Notes under the pieces: model-generated
The model's input: the letters and a program-made list of their open reading frames with translations, nothing else
The model's database searches: none
What the model was told of the DNA's origin: nothing
Translations under genes and position numbers: made by a program
Shown here: piece after piece, positions 17,532 to 26,677 of the stretch
Position numbering within the stretch: position 1 is the stretch's first letter
How the letters are laid out: each line of letters starts with the position of its first letter
Source: Cohnella candidum
GTDB taxonomy: Bacteria; Bacillota; Bacilli; Paenibacillales; Paenibacillaceae
Length of the DNA: 64,000 bases
Direction: 5' to 3'
Assembly (NCBI RefSeq): GCF_003713065.1
Contig: NZ_CP033433.1
Span: forward strand, 3,411,001-3,475,000

Positions 17532-19872
17532 GATGAACACCTCTCCGTTTGTACCAAGCCGCTGCGGCAAGGATGAAGTAACATAAACAGCCTCCGGCCA
17601 GCGTTCCGTTCAGTCCGCCGGATAAAGCAAGACACGAGCCTAACCAGGACCCCCAAATTCCCGCGATGCCGTTCACCGCGAACAAAAACGGGGATACCCC
17701 CGCCTGCCGGAGTTCCTCGCGTTCCAACCGGGAAGGCAGGGGAATGCCCGCCGCAAACCCGAACATAAACACCGGCAAGCCGATCACGGTCATTCTTACC
17801 GCCAAGTCCAGCCGATGCAGCGCGGCTCCCCATTGGTCCGACGCAACCGTTAGAACGATGGCCAGCAGGATCACGGCCGGCAGCGCGAATCGCTCCGAAG
17901 CCCGGAAAACGCCCGCGAACCGGCTGCCGGCGCCTCCCCCTGCCAGCATCGCGAAAATGATGACCGATGCGGCCAACGCGGGACTTCCGGCAAACTTCAC
18001 CGTTTTTTGTATGAACGTCATCTGGATGCACATATATCCGATTCCGAGCAGCGCGAAATACGCGACCGGTCCGAGGCGCACCTTGATTCTCGCGTTCAGC
18101 GGCTTGCCGGCGGATCCCCCCGTCGTTGCCGCAGGCGCGACTTCCATCCACCACACCCACCCGGCGAACAGGACGGTCAGAATCGCAATGACGGCAAGCC
18201 AGGATTTCATCGATTCCGGCCAACCGGGTTGAAGTTGGTAGAAGAAAGGCCGGTCATCCGTCGTCGGGTATACGTTAAAATCCGAATCCCTCACGAAGTC
18301 GTCAAACGGCATTTTCCCGTCCAGCAGAGGCTTCAGCAGCTGCTCATGCGTTTGAGGCAGGAAGAGAGGCTGCAAGCTGAGAGATTGGACGCCTGCCTGC
18401 AGCAAGGTCAGCTGATCCTTCGTCAGAGGGGACTTCTGAATCATCGACAGGGTCAAATTGGGCGATTTCGATCCTTCCGGCGCCATGATCAACGCCACGC
18501 GGCTTCCGGCTTCAGCAGGCGTCAGATTCATCTCTTTCATCAACGCCGAATAACCGGTATAGAAGGCCCGGACGCCCTCGATTCCCTGGTGGGACACCAC
18601 GATGATCCGGCCGCCCGCCTTCAGGCGGTTCACGTAGGTTTCAAACGCGTCTTTCGTAAATACATAGTTTTCCGATAACGCCTGGCCGTTCAGGCCTCCC
18701 ACTTGGGAATAAACGAGATCCAGCACGATGAGATCGAAAGACTCGCTGCTCCGTTCCAGCACGCCCCGCCCATCCCCCACGACGGTATGGACCCCTGGGC
18801 GATCCAGAATGCCTCCGTTGTAAGCGGTGTCCTCCCTCATGCTGCGCACGATGCCTTCGCTAAGCTCGACGGCGGTGACGTCTTTCGCTCCGGCCAGCAG
18901 CGTGTACAGCACGTCGCGGCCGCCCCCCGAACCGATCACGACCGCCTTCTCCGCGGGCCCCGCGGCAAAAGGCAAAAATTCGATGTCCTGCGCCAATCCG
19001 GCCATCGAATTCAGGTTTCCGTCGAATTTATAGATATAACTCCCTGCGCCGCCGTCCACGAACACCATTTTGCGCGTCGGATCGGTCGTGGACACCACGT
19101 CGGTCCGCGCAAACGGATCCCATGTCGTGCGTTCGATGCGCGCCCCCGGGCTTTGCAGCGACGCCACGATCGTCTTGTCGGGGGCGGCGCCTTTCAACCC
19201 GGCAAAATCGATTTTCCACCAAGCGGATTGAGGGCCGGCGAAGATGCCAAGAATGATGCTTCCCCCAAGTAGAAGCGAGGACGCCGCCATTCCCGCACGG
19301 CGCTTTCGGCCGCCATTGCCGATCCGCTCATCTTTCAAGCCGAACAGGACGATCGCGCCGGCAAAGGCGAACGCGGACATCGCGAACAAGGCGCCGAGGC
19401 CGCCAAGCCGGTAGAGCAGCGCGTACGCGCCGACCACGCCCACGCCTGCGCCCAGCAAATCGGAGGCATACACGGCGCTGGCTTTCATGGCTCCGGCATT
19501 TAACGCTTTGCCGGTGACCCAGCCGAACAGTCCGAACGGAACGGCGGCCAGCAACGCATACAGAGCCATTTGGTTCGCGTAGGGAAACTTGGCCAGAAAC
19601 ACGCTGAGCAAAGCGATATAGACGCCCGCCGCCAAGCATATCCAAGCGGAAGACTGCGTGCCTTTCCCGGCCGGATCCCCATATTTTCGGGAGGCGTATG
19701 CGCCCGCTCCAATGCCGAAGATCGCCAGGGACACGATGAAAGAAACATAGTGGTACTGAAGCAGAACGCCGAATACGTTGGCGAGCGCGATTTCGAGTCC
19801 GAGTGCGGCGGCCGACATGAAGCCGACTCCGACGCCCCACAAAAGTGCGTCTTTGGTTCCTGCCTTCACCAC
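17503..19872 (-). CDS. Membrane-embedded spermidine synthase-like protein
   Basis: 789 residues in three parts: about seven N-terminal membrane segments (to about residue 215), a soluble Rossmann methyltransferase/aminopropyltransferase-like domain (VVIGSGGGRDVLYTLL near residue 305, VTAVELSEGI, VVGDGRGVL, DLIVLDLVYS), and about six further C-terminal segments. This domain order is seen in uncharacterised spermine/spermidine synthase-like membrane proteins. The catalytic DxxDP loop of true aminopropyltransferases is replaced by DLVYS, so polyamine synthesis is doubtful. The start is GTG 19872 with AAAGGATG upstream. It sits inside a sugar-import operon, which is unusual. Confidence 0.75.
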   Translation of the reverse strand: MVKAGTKDALLWGVGVGFMSAAALGLEIALANVFGVLLQYHYVSFIVSLAIFGIGAGAYASRKYGDPAGKGTQSSAWICLAAGVYIALLSVFLAKFPYANQMALYALLAAVPFGLFGWVTGKALNAGAMKASAVYASDLLGAGVGVVGAYALLYRLGGLGALFAMSAFAFAGAIVLFGLKDERIGNGGRKRRAGMAASSLLLGGSIILGIFAGPQSAWWKIDFAGLKGAAPDKTIVASLQSPGARIERTTWDPFARTDVVSTTDPTRKMVFVDGGAGSYIYKFDGNLNSMAGLAQDIEFLPFAAGPAEKAVVIGSGGGRDVLYTLLAGAKDVTAVELSEGIVRSMREDTAYNGGILDRPGVHTVVGDGRGVLERSSESFDLIVLDLVYSQVGGLNGQALSENYVFTKDAFETYVNRLKAGGRIIVVSHQGIEGVRAFYTGYSALMKEMNLTPAEAGSRVALIMAPEGSKSPNLTLSMIQKSPLTKDQLTLLQAGVQSLSLQPLFLPQTHEQLLKPLLDGKMPFDDFVRDSDFNVYPTTDDRPFFYQLQPGWPESMKSWLAVIAILTVLFAGWVWWMEVAPAATTGGSAGKPLNARIKVRLGPVAYFALLGIGYMCIQMTFIQKTVKFAGSPALAASVIIFAMLAGGGAGSRFAGVFRASERFALPAVILLAIVLTVASDQWGAALHRLDLAVRMTVIGLPVFMFGFAAGIPLPSRLEREELRQAGVSPFLFAVNGIAGIWGSWLGSCLALSGGLNGTLAGGCLCYFILAAAAWYKRRGVHHGNEAGTAA

Positions 19873-19876
19873 GGGT

Positions 19877-20713
19877 TCATCCTTTCATGCCGGTGAGCGT
19901 AATGCTTTCTACGAAATATTTTTGCCCAATGAAATAGAAGAACAGCGAGGGCAGCATCGTCACGAAGGAAGCGGCCATCAGGTAGTTCCATTGGACGTCG
20001 TTTTCGCTTTTGAAAAAGTTAATGCCAAGCGTAAGCGTATAGAGATCCGGTTTACTTAAATACAGGATCGGTTGAAGGAGATCCTTCCATGAATCGTTGA
20101 ATTGGAAAATCGTGATCGTGACGATCGCCGGCAGCGTCAGCGGAAGGATGACCCGCCACAAGATGCCGAACGTCGATGCGCCGTCGATTTTGGCCGCTTC
20201 TTCGAAGTCCGTCGGAATCGACATGAAGAACTGGCGCAGCAGGAAGATAAAGTAGGCTTTGCCGAAGAAGAGAGGGACAATGAGAGGATAGTACGTATTG
20301 ACCCATCCGAATTGAGAAAACAGGTAGAACTTGGGGATCAGCGTTACGGTATCCGGAAGCATCATCGTAGCCAAAGTCAAAATGAAAAGAACGTTTCTGC
20401 CCCTGGCCCGGAACCTGGCAAAGCCATACGAGACGAGAATGCAAGAAACGACCGCGCCGATGATGCTCGCAACCGTGATGATCAGCGTATTGTTAAACCA
20501 TCGGCCGAACGGAAGGCTGGTAAACGTCGTGACGTAGTTGCTCCATTTGATCGGGTCGGGAATCCATTTGATCGGCGTCGTGAATACCTGATAAGATTCC
20601 TTCAGCGACGTGGACAGCATCCAGAAAAACGGGATGAGCATGACCGCCGAACCGCCCAAAAGCAACACGTAAGCGAGCGAGGTTTTCATCCAATAGCGCG
20701 TGCTGTTCGTCAT
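19877..20713 (-). CDS. Carbohydrate ABC transporter permease (MalG type)
   Basis: 278 residues with six membrane segments and the inner-membrane coupling motif EEAAKIDGASTFGILWRVILPL (EAA loop), about residues 180-200. It forms the channel with the MalF-type partner encoded 6 nt upstream. No ATPase gene is present here; such importers usually share an MsmX-like ATPase encoded elsewhere. The stop is 4 nt before the next gene, consistent with tight operon coupling. Confidence 0.92.
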   Translation of the reverse strand: MTNSTRYWMKTSLAYVLLLGGSAVMLIPFFWMLSTSLKESYQVFTTPIKWIPDPIKWSNYVTTFTSLPFGRWFNNTLIITVASIIGAVVSCILVSYGFARFRARGRNVLFILTLATMMLPDTVTLIPKFYLFSQFGWVNTYYPLIVPLFFGKAYFIFLLRQFFMSIPTDFEEAAKIDGASTFGILWRVILPLTLPAIVTITIFQFNDSWKDLLQPILYLSKPDLYTLTLGINFFKSENDVQWNYLMAASFVTMLPSLFFYFIGQKYFVESITLTGMKG

Positions 20714-20719
20714 TCGGCG

Positions 20720-21661
20720 TCAGTTCCTTTCCCCTTCGTAATAAACCCACAGAGCGGATGACTTCACGACAACGATCGTCAGCACCAGGATAATAATGAA
20801 TAGTACCCAGGCCAACGCGGAAGCATAGCCCATCCGGAAATTTTGGAAAGCATGATCGAACAGGTAGAAATTGAAGAACAGCGTGGAATTCATCGGTCCG
20901 CCCTTGGTCAGAACATACGCTTCGCCGAATGTCTGCATCTTGCCGATGATGTCCGTAACCAGGCTGAAGAAAATCGTCGGGGTTAACATGGGGAGCGTCA
21001 CGCTCTTGAACTTCTGCCATGCGCCGGCACCGTCGAGCTCAGCCGCCTCGTATAAGGAAGGAGAAATGCCTTTCAAACCGGCCAGCCAGATAATGATGCT
21101 GCCGCCGACGGTGGACCACAAGCTCATGATAACCATGGAGGGAAGCGCCCAATGGGGATCGAAAATCCAACCGGGTCCTTCAATGCCCAAATAGCCGAGC
21201 ATCGTATTCAGCAATCCGACCTGCGGGTTGAAGATCCACGCCCACAATACGAGAACGGATACGCCGCTCACGACGGCGGGCAAATAGAAGATCGTCCGGA
21301 AGAGCCGCATGCCCCTTACTCCCTGGTTCAGCAGCAAAGCGAGCAAGAGGGAAAAAACCAAACCCAGAGGAACGGAAAATACCGAATATAAAGCCGTCAC
21401 CTTAAGAGACTGCCAAAAAAGCGGGTCGTGTCTGAACGCGGTTCTGTAGTTTTTCAAACCCACGAATTTCTCCGGAGTCAGCAAATCCCACTGGTTGAGA
21501 CTGATCCACAGGGAAGCGAGCATCGGAAGCGCGAAAAAAATCAACAATCCGAGCAGCCACGGTCCCGTCAGAATATAAAACATCCGGGCTTCCTTGCGTT
21601 CCGCTTTCGAGCGCTTTTTTCGCCCTCTGACTTTCACGTCTGTTTGTGTCACCGCTTCCAT
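20720..21661 (-). CDS. Carbohydrate ABC transporter permease (MalF type)
   Basis: 313 residues: a charged N-terminus (GRKKRSKAERKEARM), then six membrane segments. The coupling loop is YEAAELDGAGAWQKFKSVTLPML. It pairs with the MalG-type permease that follows and the binding protein that precedes it. The ATG is set after GGGTGT. The operon order binding protein, MalF, MalG is the classical CUT1 order. Confidence 0.92.
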   Translation of the reverse strand: MEAVTQTDVKVRGRKKRSKAERKEARMFYILTGPWLLGLLIFFALPMLASLWISLNQWDLLTPEKFVGLKNYRTAFRHDPLFWQSLKVTALYSVFSVPLGLVFSLLLALLLNQGVRGMRLFRTIFYLPAVVSGVSVLVLWAWIFNPQVGLLNTMLGYLGIEGPGWIFDPHWALPSMVIMSLWSTVGGSIIIWLAGLKGISPSLYEAAELDGAGAWQKFKSVTLPMLTPTIFFSLVTDIIGKMQTFGEAYVLTKGGPMNSTLFFNFYLFDHAFQNFRMGYASALAWVLFIIILVLTIVVVKSSALWVYYEGERN

Positions 21662-21717
21662 GAAAACACCCTTTCCTCACAATATCCGAACCGCGAATTC
21701 CCACCTTTCTTGATAAG

Positions 21718-21746
21718 GGGCGGGAAGAACGTTGCTCTTCCCGCCC
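21718..21746 (-). promoter_or_regulatory. Intercistronic stem-loop after the binding-protein gene
   Basis: A perfect 11-bp stem (GGGCGGGAAGA / TCTTCCCGCCC) with a 7-nt loop, and no U-tract downstream in the minus direction. It probably stabilises the binding-protein mRNA segment or attenuates read-through into the permeases. Confidence 0.6.
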
Positions 21747-21767
21747 GCTTTTGGAAACGCTGGTACG

Positions 21768-23132
21768 TTATTGGTTTTTGGCCGCTTCCAGGTCAGTAGT
21801 CGCCTGTTTGGCCGCTGCGTCGAGTTCCTTTTTGATGTCGATCGGTTTGCCCAGCAACATCTTGTCAAGCACGCCCTGCATGGCTTTGGCGCCGGAAGCT
21901 CCGAAGTACGTGCTCGTTTTCTCCGGGAATTCCTTCACGTTCGCGAGATCGTCCAGGAACGGCTTCAGATGTTCATTCGAGGCTTGACCGAGTTTTTCGG
22001 TGGTCGATTTGACGGCGGTGAAGGCGAATTGAGCCATGATTTCCTGTCCTTCGGGACCGGTCAAATATTTGAGATAATTCCAAGCTTCATCCTTGTTGGC
22101 CGATTTGGAATACAGGCCGTAACCGGCATAACAGATCGTGTTGGCGGCACCGCTCGGGCCGACCGGCATCGGAGCGACTCCGAAGGAAAGATCCGGGTTT
22201 TTCTCGTAATCCATGACCGGCCATCTTCCGGTCACGTTCATGGCGACTTTGCCGGCGCCGAACAGGTCTACGCCTTTGAAAGCGGCCGATTCGGTATTGG
22301 AAGGAGAAATATGATCCTTCAGGTACATGTCCTGGTAAAGCTCCAGCGCTTTAACCGTGCCGTCGCTGTTCATGAAGCCTTCGAAGGAATTGCCGTCGGG
22401 GCTGATGACGCTGCCGCCGTAAGCGTTAATGAGCGGAAGAATCGCGCGCAGCCATCCGCCCGGGAGGCTGACGCCCCATTGCGTATATTTGCTGCCTTCT
22501 TTTTTGGTCAGTTTCTTGGCGGTATCGTAGAATTGATCCCACGTCCAGCCCGCTTGCGGATAAGGAACTCCCGCCGCGTCGAACAGCTTCTTGTTGTAAT
22601 AGACGCCGATATCGGAATAGTCTTTGGGCATAGTATAGTACTTGTCGCCCAATTTGCCTACATCCAGAACGTTGGGATAATAATCGTTCAAGTCGATGCC
22701 GTTTTGTCCTTGGATGTACGGAGTCAAATCTTCGAGAGCGCCTTTGTCCATGAACATTTTGACGTCGCCGTCGCCGATTTGGAAAATGTCGGGAGCCTGA
22801 CCGCCTGCGATCTGGGTGAGCAATTTCGTGCCGTATTGGTCCGGAACCGATTCAATGCTGATCTTGACGTTAGGATGCAGCTTCTGGTAGTTGTCGGCAA
22901 TTTGCTGTTGCTGCTTCAAACCGTCTCCGCCGTCCCAGGTTCCGATGCGGAGCTTGACATCTTTCGCCGGCGCGCTTGCGCTTGCCGACGCGCTTGGCGA
23001 GCTTGCGGACGGCGAATTTGCGTCTGCGGACGGCGAACCGGATGCAGAGTTATTTCCGCCTCCGCCGCAAGCCGTCAGGACCAGTCCAAACGCCATACTG
23101 AGTGCCAGTAAAGCTTTACCCCTGTTTCTCAT
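21768..23132 (-). CDS. Sugar ABC transporter substrate-binding lipoprotein (family 1)
   Basis: About 454 residues. Lipoprotein signal MRNRGKALLALSMAFGLVLTACGGG, then a Ser/Ala/Pro linker and a two-lobe CUT1 binding protein (VKLRIGTWDGGDGLKQQQQ ... GQAPDIFQIGDGDV ... YYTMPKDYSDIGVYYNKKLFDAAGVPYPQ). The ATG at 23132 with AAGGGAG 11 nt upstream is preferred over GTG 23144, which lies in the ribosome site. It captures oligosaccharides for the two permeases downstream; the neighbouring GH36 and glucosidase-like enzymes suggest galacto- or gluco-oligosaccharides. Confidence 0.92.
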   Translation of the reverse strand: MRNRGKALLALSMAFGLVLTACGGGGNNSASGSPSADANSPSASSPSASASASAPAKDVKLRIGTWDGGDGLKQQQQIADNYQKLHPNVKISIESVPDQYGTKLLTQIAGGQAPDIFQIGDGDVKMFMDKGALEDLTPYIQGQNGIDLNDYYPNVLDVGKLGDKYYTMPKDYSDIGVYYNKKLFDAAGVPYPQAGWTWDQFYDTAKKLTKKEGSKYTQWGVSLPGGWLRAILPLINAYGGSVISPDGNSFEGFMNSDGTVKALELYQDMYLKDHISPSNTESAAFKGVDLFGAGKVAMNVTGRWPVMDYEKNPDLSFGVAPMPVGPSGAANTICYAGYGLYSKSANKDEAWNYLKYLTGPEGQEIMAQFAFTAVKSTTEKLGQASNEHLKPFLDDLANVKEFPEKTSTYFGASGAKAMQGVLDKMLLGKPIDIKKELDAAAKQATTDLEAAKNQ

Positions 23133-23232
23133 TTGCTTGAACACTCCCTTGGAATGACCTTTATTATTTTTAAGGTGTCCTGCAAGCAGGCCGCCATAAA
23201 AATCAATTACCCTGCGTTGCTTCCGCTTATAT

Positions 23233-25347
23233 CTACTGTTCGACCGCGTAGGGAAGGCGGATGTCGTAGCCCGTCGAGTTCTCTATCACCTGCACGAGAA
23301 TCGCGGAACTACCGGTTTCCCGCCGCAGATTCAAGCTGAGCGAGCCTTCACCAACGCGCAGCTGCCGTACTCGGAGCTCGTTCATCGTGGACGGCAGAAC
23401 GGGGTCCATCAAGAGCGTGCGTTCGACCCCGTCAGCTTTCAAGCCGAGAAGCACTTGCAAGAAAAGCAGCGGCGTACCCGCGGCCCAAGCTTGAGGCGAA
23501 CAGGCGACCGGATAAGATACGGGATAGCCGAGAGACCGGTCGTAACCGCAGAACAGCTCGGGCAGACGGTGATACTCGTAGTGCGCCGCCGCCTGCATCA
23601 AGCCTTCCACGACCTGCACGGCTTCCCGGTTGAAGCCGTATTTTTTCAGGCCCAGGATGCACAGCGAATTGTCGTGCGGCCAAATGCTGCCGTCGTGGTA
23701 GCTCATCGGATTATACCCGGCGGAACGCTTGCTCATCGTCCGGATTCCGTAACCGCTGAACATATCCTCGCTGACCATGCGCTCGGCTACCGCGCGCGCC
23801 CTTGACTCGGAGACGATGCCGGACATCAGCGCTTGGCCCGTGTTGGAAGTCACGGAACGCACCTGCTTCTTGTCGCCGTCGAGCGCGATCGCGTAAAAGC
23901 GCTCGTCCTCCATCCAATACGCATCCTCGAACCGTTTCCGCAGCAGCTCCGCCTCCTCAGACAACTTGGAGGCCTTATCCGTAAGCCCTAGCTCGGCGAG
24001 GATGGGAGCAAGCCGGGTTTTCGCCAGGTAGACGTACCCCTGAACTTCCACGAGCGCAATCGACCCTCGGGCCAATTCCCCATCCTCATGGACGATGGAA
24101 TCGCCGGAATCCTTCCAGCCTTGGTTGGCGAGTCCGCCGTCCGCTTCCCGCCGGTACTCGACGAATCCGTCCCCGTCCGAATCCCCGTAATGATCCAGCC
24201 AGTGCAGCGCTTGCTCGATATGGGGAAGCAGCTCGACCATCAATTCGCGATCCGCCGTCCAATGATAGTACTCCGCGGCAAGAATGAGAAAGAGCGGAGT
24301 GGCGTCGATCGTCCCGTAATACGGCGTGAATGGAATTCGGCCCAGATTGGCCAGCTCGCCGTACCGGATCTCATGCATGATTTTGCCGGGCTGTTCGTCC
24401 CTCGAAGGATCGATCTTGGTGCCCTGCATCGAAGCCATCGTCCGCAGAGTGCCTTTCGCGACTTCCGATTGTACGGCCAGCATCTGGAGAGCGGCGATCA
24501 GGCTATCCCGCCCGAAAGGAACCGCGAAAATCGGCAACCCGGCAACCGGAAACGGTCCATGCCCAAGATCGGTCAACAGGACCCTTAGATCTTGCACGCC
24601 CCGGGCGTACATCCGGTCGAACAGCGGGTCGTCGCTTTGAACCGACGCGGTGGCGCCGTTCCATTCCGCGTAGGAACGCTCGAGTTTGGAAAGCGCCTCT
24701 TCCTCTGCGTGAATGGCGGGTTCCAGGCCGTCCACGACAGGGACGATACGGAAAGAAAGGACTTGCTTCTCCCTTGGCTGCAGGGAAAGAAGGAACCGTA
24801 TGCTCCCTTCCGCATCCGCGACCTGATCGCCTTCCCATTCGATCCGGGTTTCCCGGACGACCCGGTCGCTGCCTATGTAACGAAATACGAGTTTCCCCGG
24901 CTGCGGGGCCAAGACGGTCTTCTGCCCGCCCGGCGGCGCCTCGTAGCCTCGGACGACGAACATGTCGGCAAAATCGGTATCCCAGAGCGTGCTGAACTCG
25001 AAGCTTACGGCTTTGGGATGATAATTGGTCAGCGTGATCGACTCATAAAGAACGCCGTCATAAATAAAGCGTTTGCGTTCGATTTCAACGGATTCCCGCC
25101 ACAAGATAAGCGTACCGTCGGATTTCTCCATATGGGGGTTGGTCAAACGGATGGAAGCCCGCCAGCTTTCATCGGCGGAGGAGGACAACAATACCGGTTT
25201 CAAGCCGTTGATTCGGATCTCCAAACGGCTCAGAAATCGGGTGTCCCGGGTGAACAGTCCGAAGACGGATCCGGTTTCCGCGGCGATATCGCCGCCCTCA
25301 TCCGTCATCAGGAACAGATCGTTTTCTTTGATGACCCTGGATCTCAA
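23233..25347 (-). CDS. Amylo-alpha-1,6-glucosidase-type debranching glycosidase
   Basis: About 704 residues. The N-terminal beta domain (FLMTDEGGDIAAETGSVFGLFTRDTRFLSRLEI) is the glycogen-debranching N-terminal domain and the rest is an (alpha/alpha)6 barrel: FAVPFGRDSLIAALQML, AEYYHWTADRELMVELLPHIEQAL, SAGYNPMSYHDGSIWPHDN and the ending block. TTG at 25347 follows GAGGTGAGG. Expression is very likely governed by the upstream TTGAAA/TATAAT promoter with a cre-like site and LacI operators. It may debranch alpha-1,6 glucans or sucrose-like substrates; the exact substrate is uncertain. Confidence 0.82.
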   Translation of the reverse strand: MRSRVIKENDLFLMTDEGGDIAAETGSVFGLFTRDTRFLSRLEIRINGLKPVLLSSSADESWRASIRLTNPHMEKSDGTLILWRESVEIERKRFIYDGVLYESITLTNYHPKAVSFEFSTLWDTDFADMFVVRGYEAPPGGQKTVLAPQPGKLVFRYIGSDRVVRETRIEWEGDQVADAEGSIRFLLSLQPREKQVLSFRIVPVVDGLEPAIHAEEEALSKLERSYAEWNGATASVQSDDPLFDRMYARGVQDLRVLLTDLGHGPFPVAGLPIFAVPFGRDSLIAALQMLAVQSEVAKGTLRTMASMQGTKIDPSRDEQPGKIMHEIRYGELANLGRIPFTPYYGTIDATPLFLILAAEYYHWTADRELMVELLPHIEQALHWLDHYGDSDGDGFVEYRREADGGLANQGWKDSGDSIVHEDGELARGSIALVEVQGYVYLAKTRLAPILAELGLTDKASKLSEEAELLRKRFEDAYWMEDERFYAIALDGDKKQVRSVTSNTGQALMSGIVSESRARAVAERMVSEDMFSGYGIRTMSKRSAGYNPMSYHDGSIWPHDNSLCILGLKKYGFNREAVQVVEGLMQAAAHYEYHRLPELFCGYDRSLGYPVSYPVACSPQAWAAGTPLLFLQVLLGLKADGVERTLLMDPVLPSTMNELRVRQLRVGEGSLSLNLRRETGSSAILVQVIENSTGYDIRLPYAVEQ

Positions 25348-25374
25348 CCTGTCCTCACCTCGTTTAATGACGAT

Positions 25375-25394
25375 TTTCCGAAACGTTTCGGAAA
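25375..25394. promoter_or_regulatory. LacI-family operator O1
   Basis: A perfect 20-bp palindrome centred on GAAACGTTTC, in the leader of the debranching gene about 80 nt downstream of its start site. It shares the core of O2 and O3. Confidence 0.8.
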
Positions 25395-25451
25395 CAAAAT
25401 AAAAAAATTTTACAGTTTTTCTGGCAATGAAAGGCAACGTTTATGCCGTTT

Positions 25452-25465
25452 CCAAAACGTTTCGG
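25452..25465. promoter_or_regulatory. LacI-family operator O2
   Basis: CCAAAACGTTTCGG matches the O1 half-sites with one change. It is flanked by ATGCCG and CGGCAT inverted arms and lies just downstream of the minus-strand transcription start. Confidence 0.75.
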
Positions 25466-25476
25466 CATCTGCCCTC

Positions 25477-25505
25477 ATTATACGAGGTTGTGTAAGCACT
25501 TTCAA
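25477..25505 (-). promoter_or_regulatory. Sigma-A promoter of the debranching gene
   Basis: TTGAAA, a 17-nt spacer and a perfect TATAAT on the minus strand. O2 lies directly downstream of the predicted start and a cre-like site overlaps the -35/spacer. Confidence 0.8.
25491..25504. promoter_or_regulatory. cre-like site (CcpA)
   Basis: TGTAAGCACTTTCA matches the TGWAARCGYTWNCW catabolite-responsive element in 13 of 14 positions; the mismatch is the central G to A. It overlaps the -35 and spacer of the promoter for the debranching gene, a place where CcpA would repress. Confidence 0.5.
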
Positions 25506-25532
25506 CTGCTTTTTTTACGTTTTATTTTCTTC

Positions 25533-25561
25533 TTGTCTACGTCGATATGTTCCATTACAAT
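25533..25561 (+). promoter_or_regulatory. Sigma-A promoter of the lacI-type gene
   Basis: TTGTCT, a 17-nt spacer and TACAAT. The predicted start (about 25568) is 8 nt upstream of operator O3, so the repressor would block its own transcription. Confidence 0.65.
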
Positions 25562-25575
25562 GAAAAAAACCGTTC

Positions 25576-25589
25576 TCAAAACGTTTCGG
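25576..25589. promoter_or_regulatory. LacI-family operator O3
   Basis: TCAAAACGTTTCGG, same core as O1 and O2. It abuts and partly overlaps the ribosome site (CGGAGG) of the lacI-type gene, consistent with autoregulation. Confidence 0.75.
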
Positions 25590-25600
25590 AGGATTTGCCC

Positions 25601-26617
25601 GTGGTTACGATCAAAGACATTGCTAAAAAAGCCGGAGTTTCCATCACGACGGTCTCCCGTGCGTTAAACGGGTACGACGACGTCAACGAAACGACCCGGC
25701 GCAAAGTGACGGAACTCGCCCAGCAAATGGGTTACAGCCCCAATATGGCCGCCCGCTCTTTGATCATGAAAAAAACGAAAACGCTCGGCTTGCTCCTCTC
25801 CGGCATTACGCGGAACAGCGCCAAGGACAACATCGCCTTCGAGGTGCTCTGCGGCATGAACGACCGGGCAGGCGAACTGAATTACGATCTCGTGCTGTTC
25901 AGCACGACGCCGCAGAAGCAGAAGGTGAAATCCTATAAGGCATTATGCCATGAGCGCGGAGTCGACGGCGTGATCATCATGGGCATCCGTCTGGATGATC
26001 CCTATCTGAACGAAATCATCACTTCGGACATCGCTTGCGTGCTGATCGACATACCGCTCAAAGGCCCTCAGGTCGGATTCGCCACTTCCGACAACGTAGG
26101 GGGTGCTTACCGGGCGACTCGGCACCTTCTCGAGAACGGGCACCGGAACATCGGATTCATCAACGGTCACTCACAAGCCCACGTCAGCATCCAGCGGCTG
26201 GATGGCTTCAAGCAAGCCTTGGCGGAAGCGGGTCTGTCGCTCGACGATTCGCTGCTTCTCGACGGATCCTTCTCCGAAGAAGGCGGCAAGGAAGCCGCCT
26301 ACCAACTGCTGTCGAAGCGGCCGGACGTCACGGCGATTTTCTGCGCCAGCGACTTGATGGCGCTCGGCGCAATGCAAGCTGTCCGCGGTCTCGGACTGCG
26401 CATTCCGGAGGACATCTCGATCATCGGTTTCGACAACATCAACGTGACGGAATACAGCACGCCGGCGCTCACGACGGTTCACCAAAACAAGTACGAACTC
26501 GGCTACCATTCGGCCCAAATGCTGATCGACCTGCTCGAAGGCCGGAACGTCCAGACCCAGCTGACGTTGCCGACGGAACTGGTCCGAAGGGGAAGCGTTG
26601 CCGATATCCGCAAATAA
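25601..26617 (+). CDS. LacI-family transcriptional repressor
   Basis: About 338 residues. N-terminal helix-turn-helix TIKDIAKKAGVSITTVSRALNG, hinge helix SPNMAARSLIMKKT, then a periplasmic-binding-protein-like effector domain (LGLLLSG ... GVDGVIIMG ... GHRNIGFINGHS ... AIFCASDLMALGAMQAVRGLGLRIPEDISIIGFDNINVTEYSTPALTTV). The start is GTG 25601 with GGAGG 8 nt upstream; an ATG at 25547 lies upstream of the predicted transcription start. It is divergent from the debranching gene, with three AAACGTTT-core operators between them, so it is the local sugar repressor. Confidence 0.93.
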   Translation: MVTIKDIAKKAGVSITTVSRALNGYDDVNETTRRKVTELAQQMGYSPNMAARSLIMKKTKTLGLLLSGITRNSAKDNIAFEVLCGMNDRAGELNYDLVLFSTTPQKQKVKSYKALCHERGVDGVIIMGIRLDDPYLNEIITSDIACVLIDIPLKGPQVGFATSDNVGGAYRATRHLLENGHRNIGFINGHSQAHVSIQRLDGFKQALAEAGLSLDDSLLLDGSFSEEGGKEAAYQLLSKRPDVTAIFCASDLMALGAMQAVRGLGLRIPEDISIIGFDNINVTEYSTPALTTVHQNKYELGYHSAQMLIDLLEGRNVQTQLTLPTELVRRGSVADIRK

Positions 26618-26619
26618 GC

Positions 26620-26674
26620 AAAGCCGCGCGTCGTCCGGTGAACAACCCGGCGAACGCGCGGCTTTTTGCTTTTA
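26620..26674. terminator. Bidirectional terminator
   Basis: AAAGCCGCGCGT pairs with ACGCGCGGCTTT, followed by TTTGCTTTT. It separates the lacI-type gene from the convergent GH43 gene. Confidence 0.88.
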
Positions 26675-26677
26675 TTC

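Noticed and set aside
15189-17570. Upstream start for the six-hairpin glycosidase (13 extra codons)
   Set aside because: ATG at 17531 has GGAGAGGTG at proper distance; the longer frame lies within the 3' end of the preceding gene without its own ribosome site.
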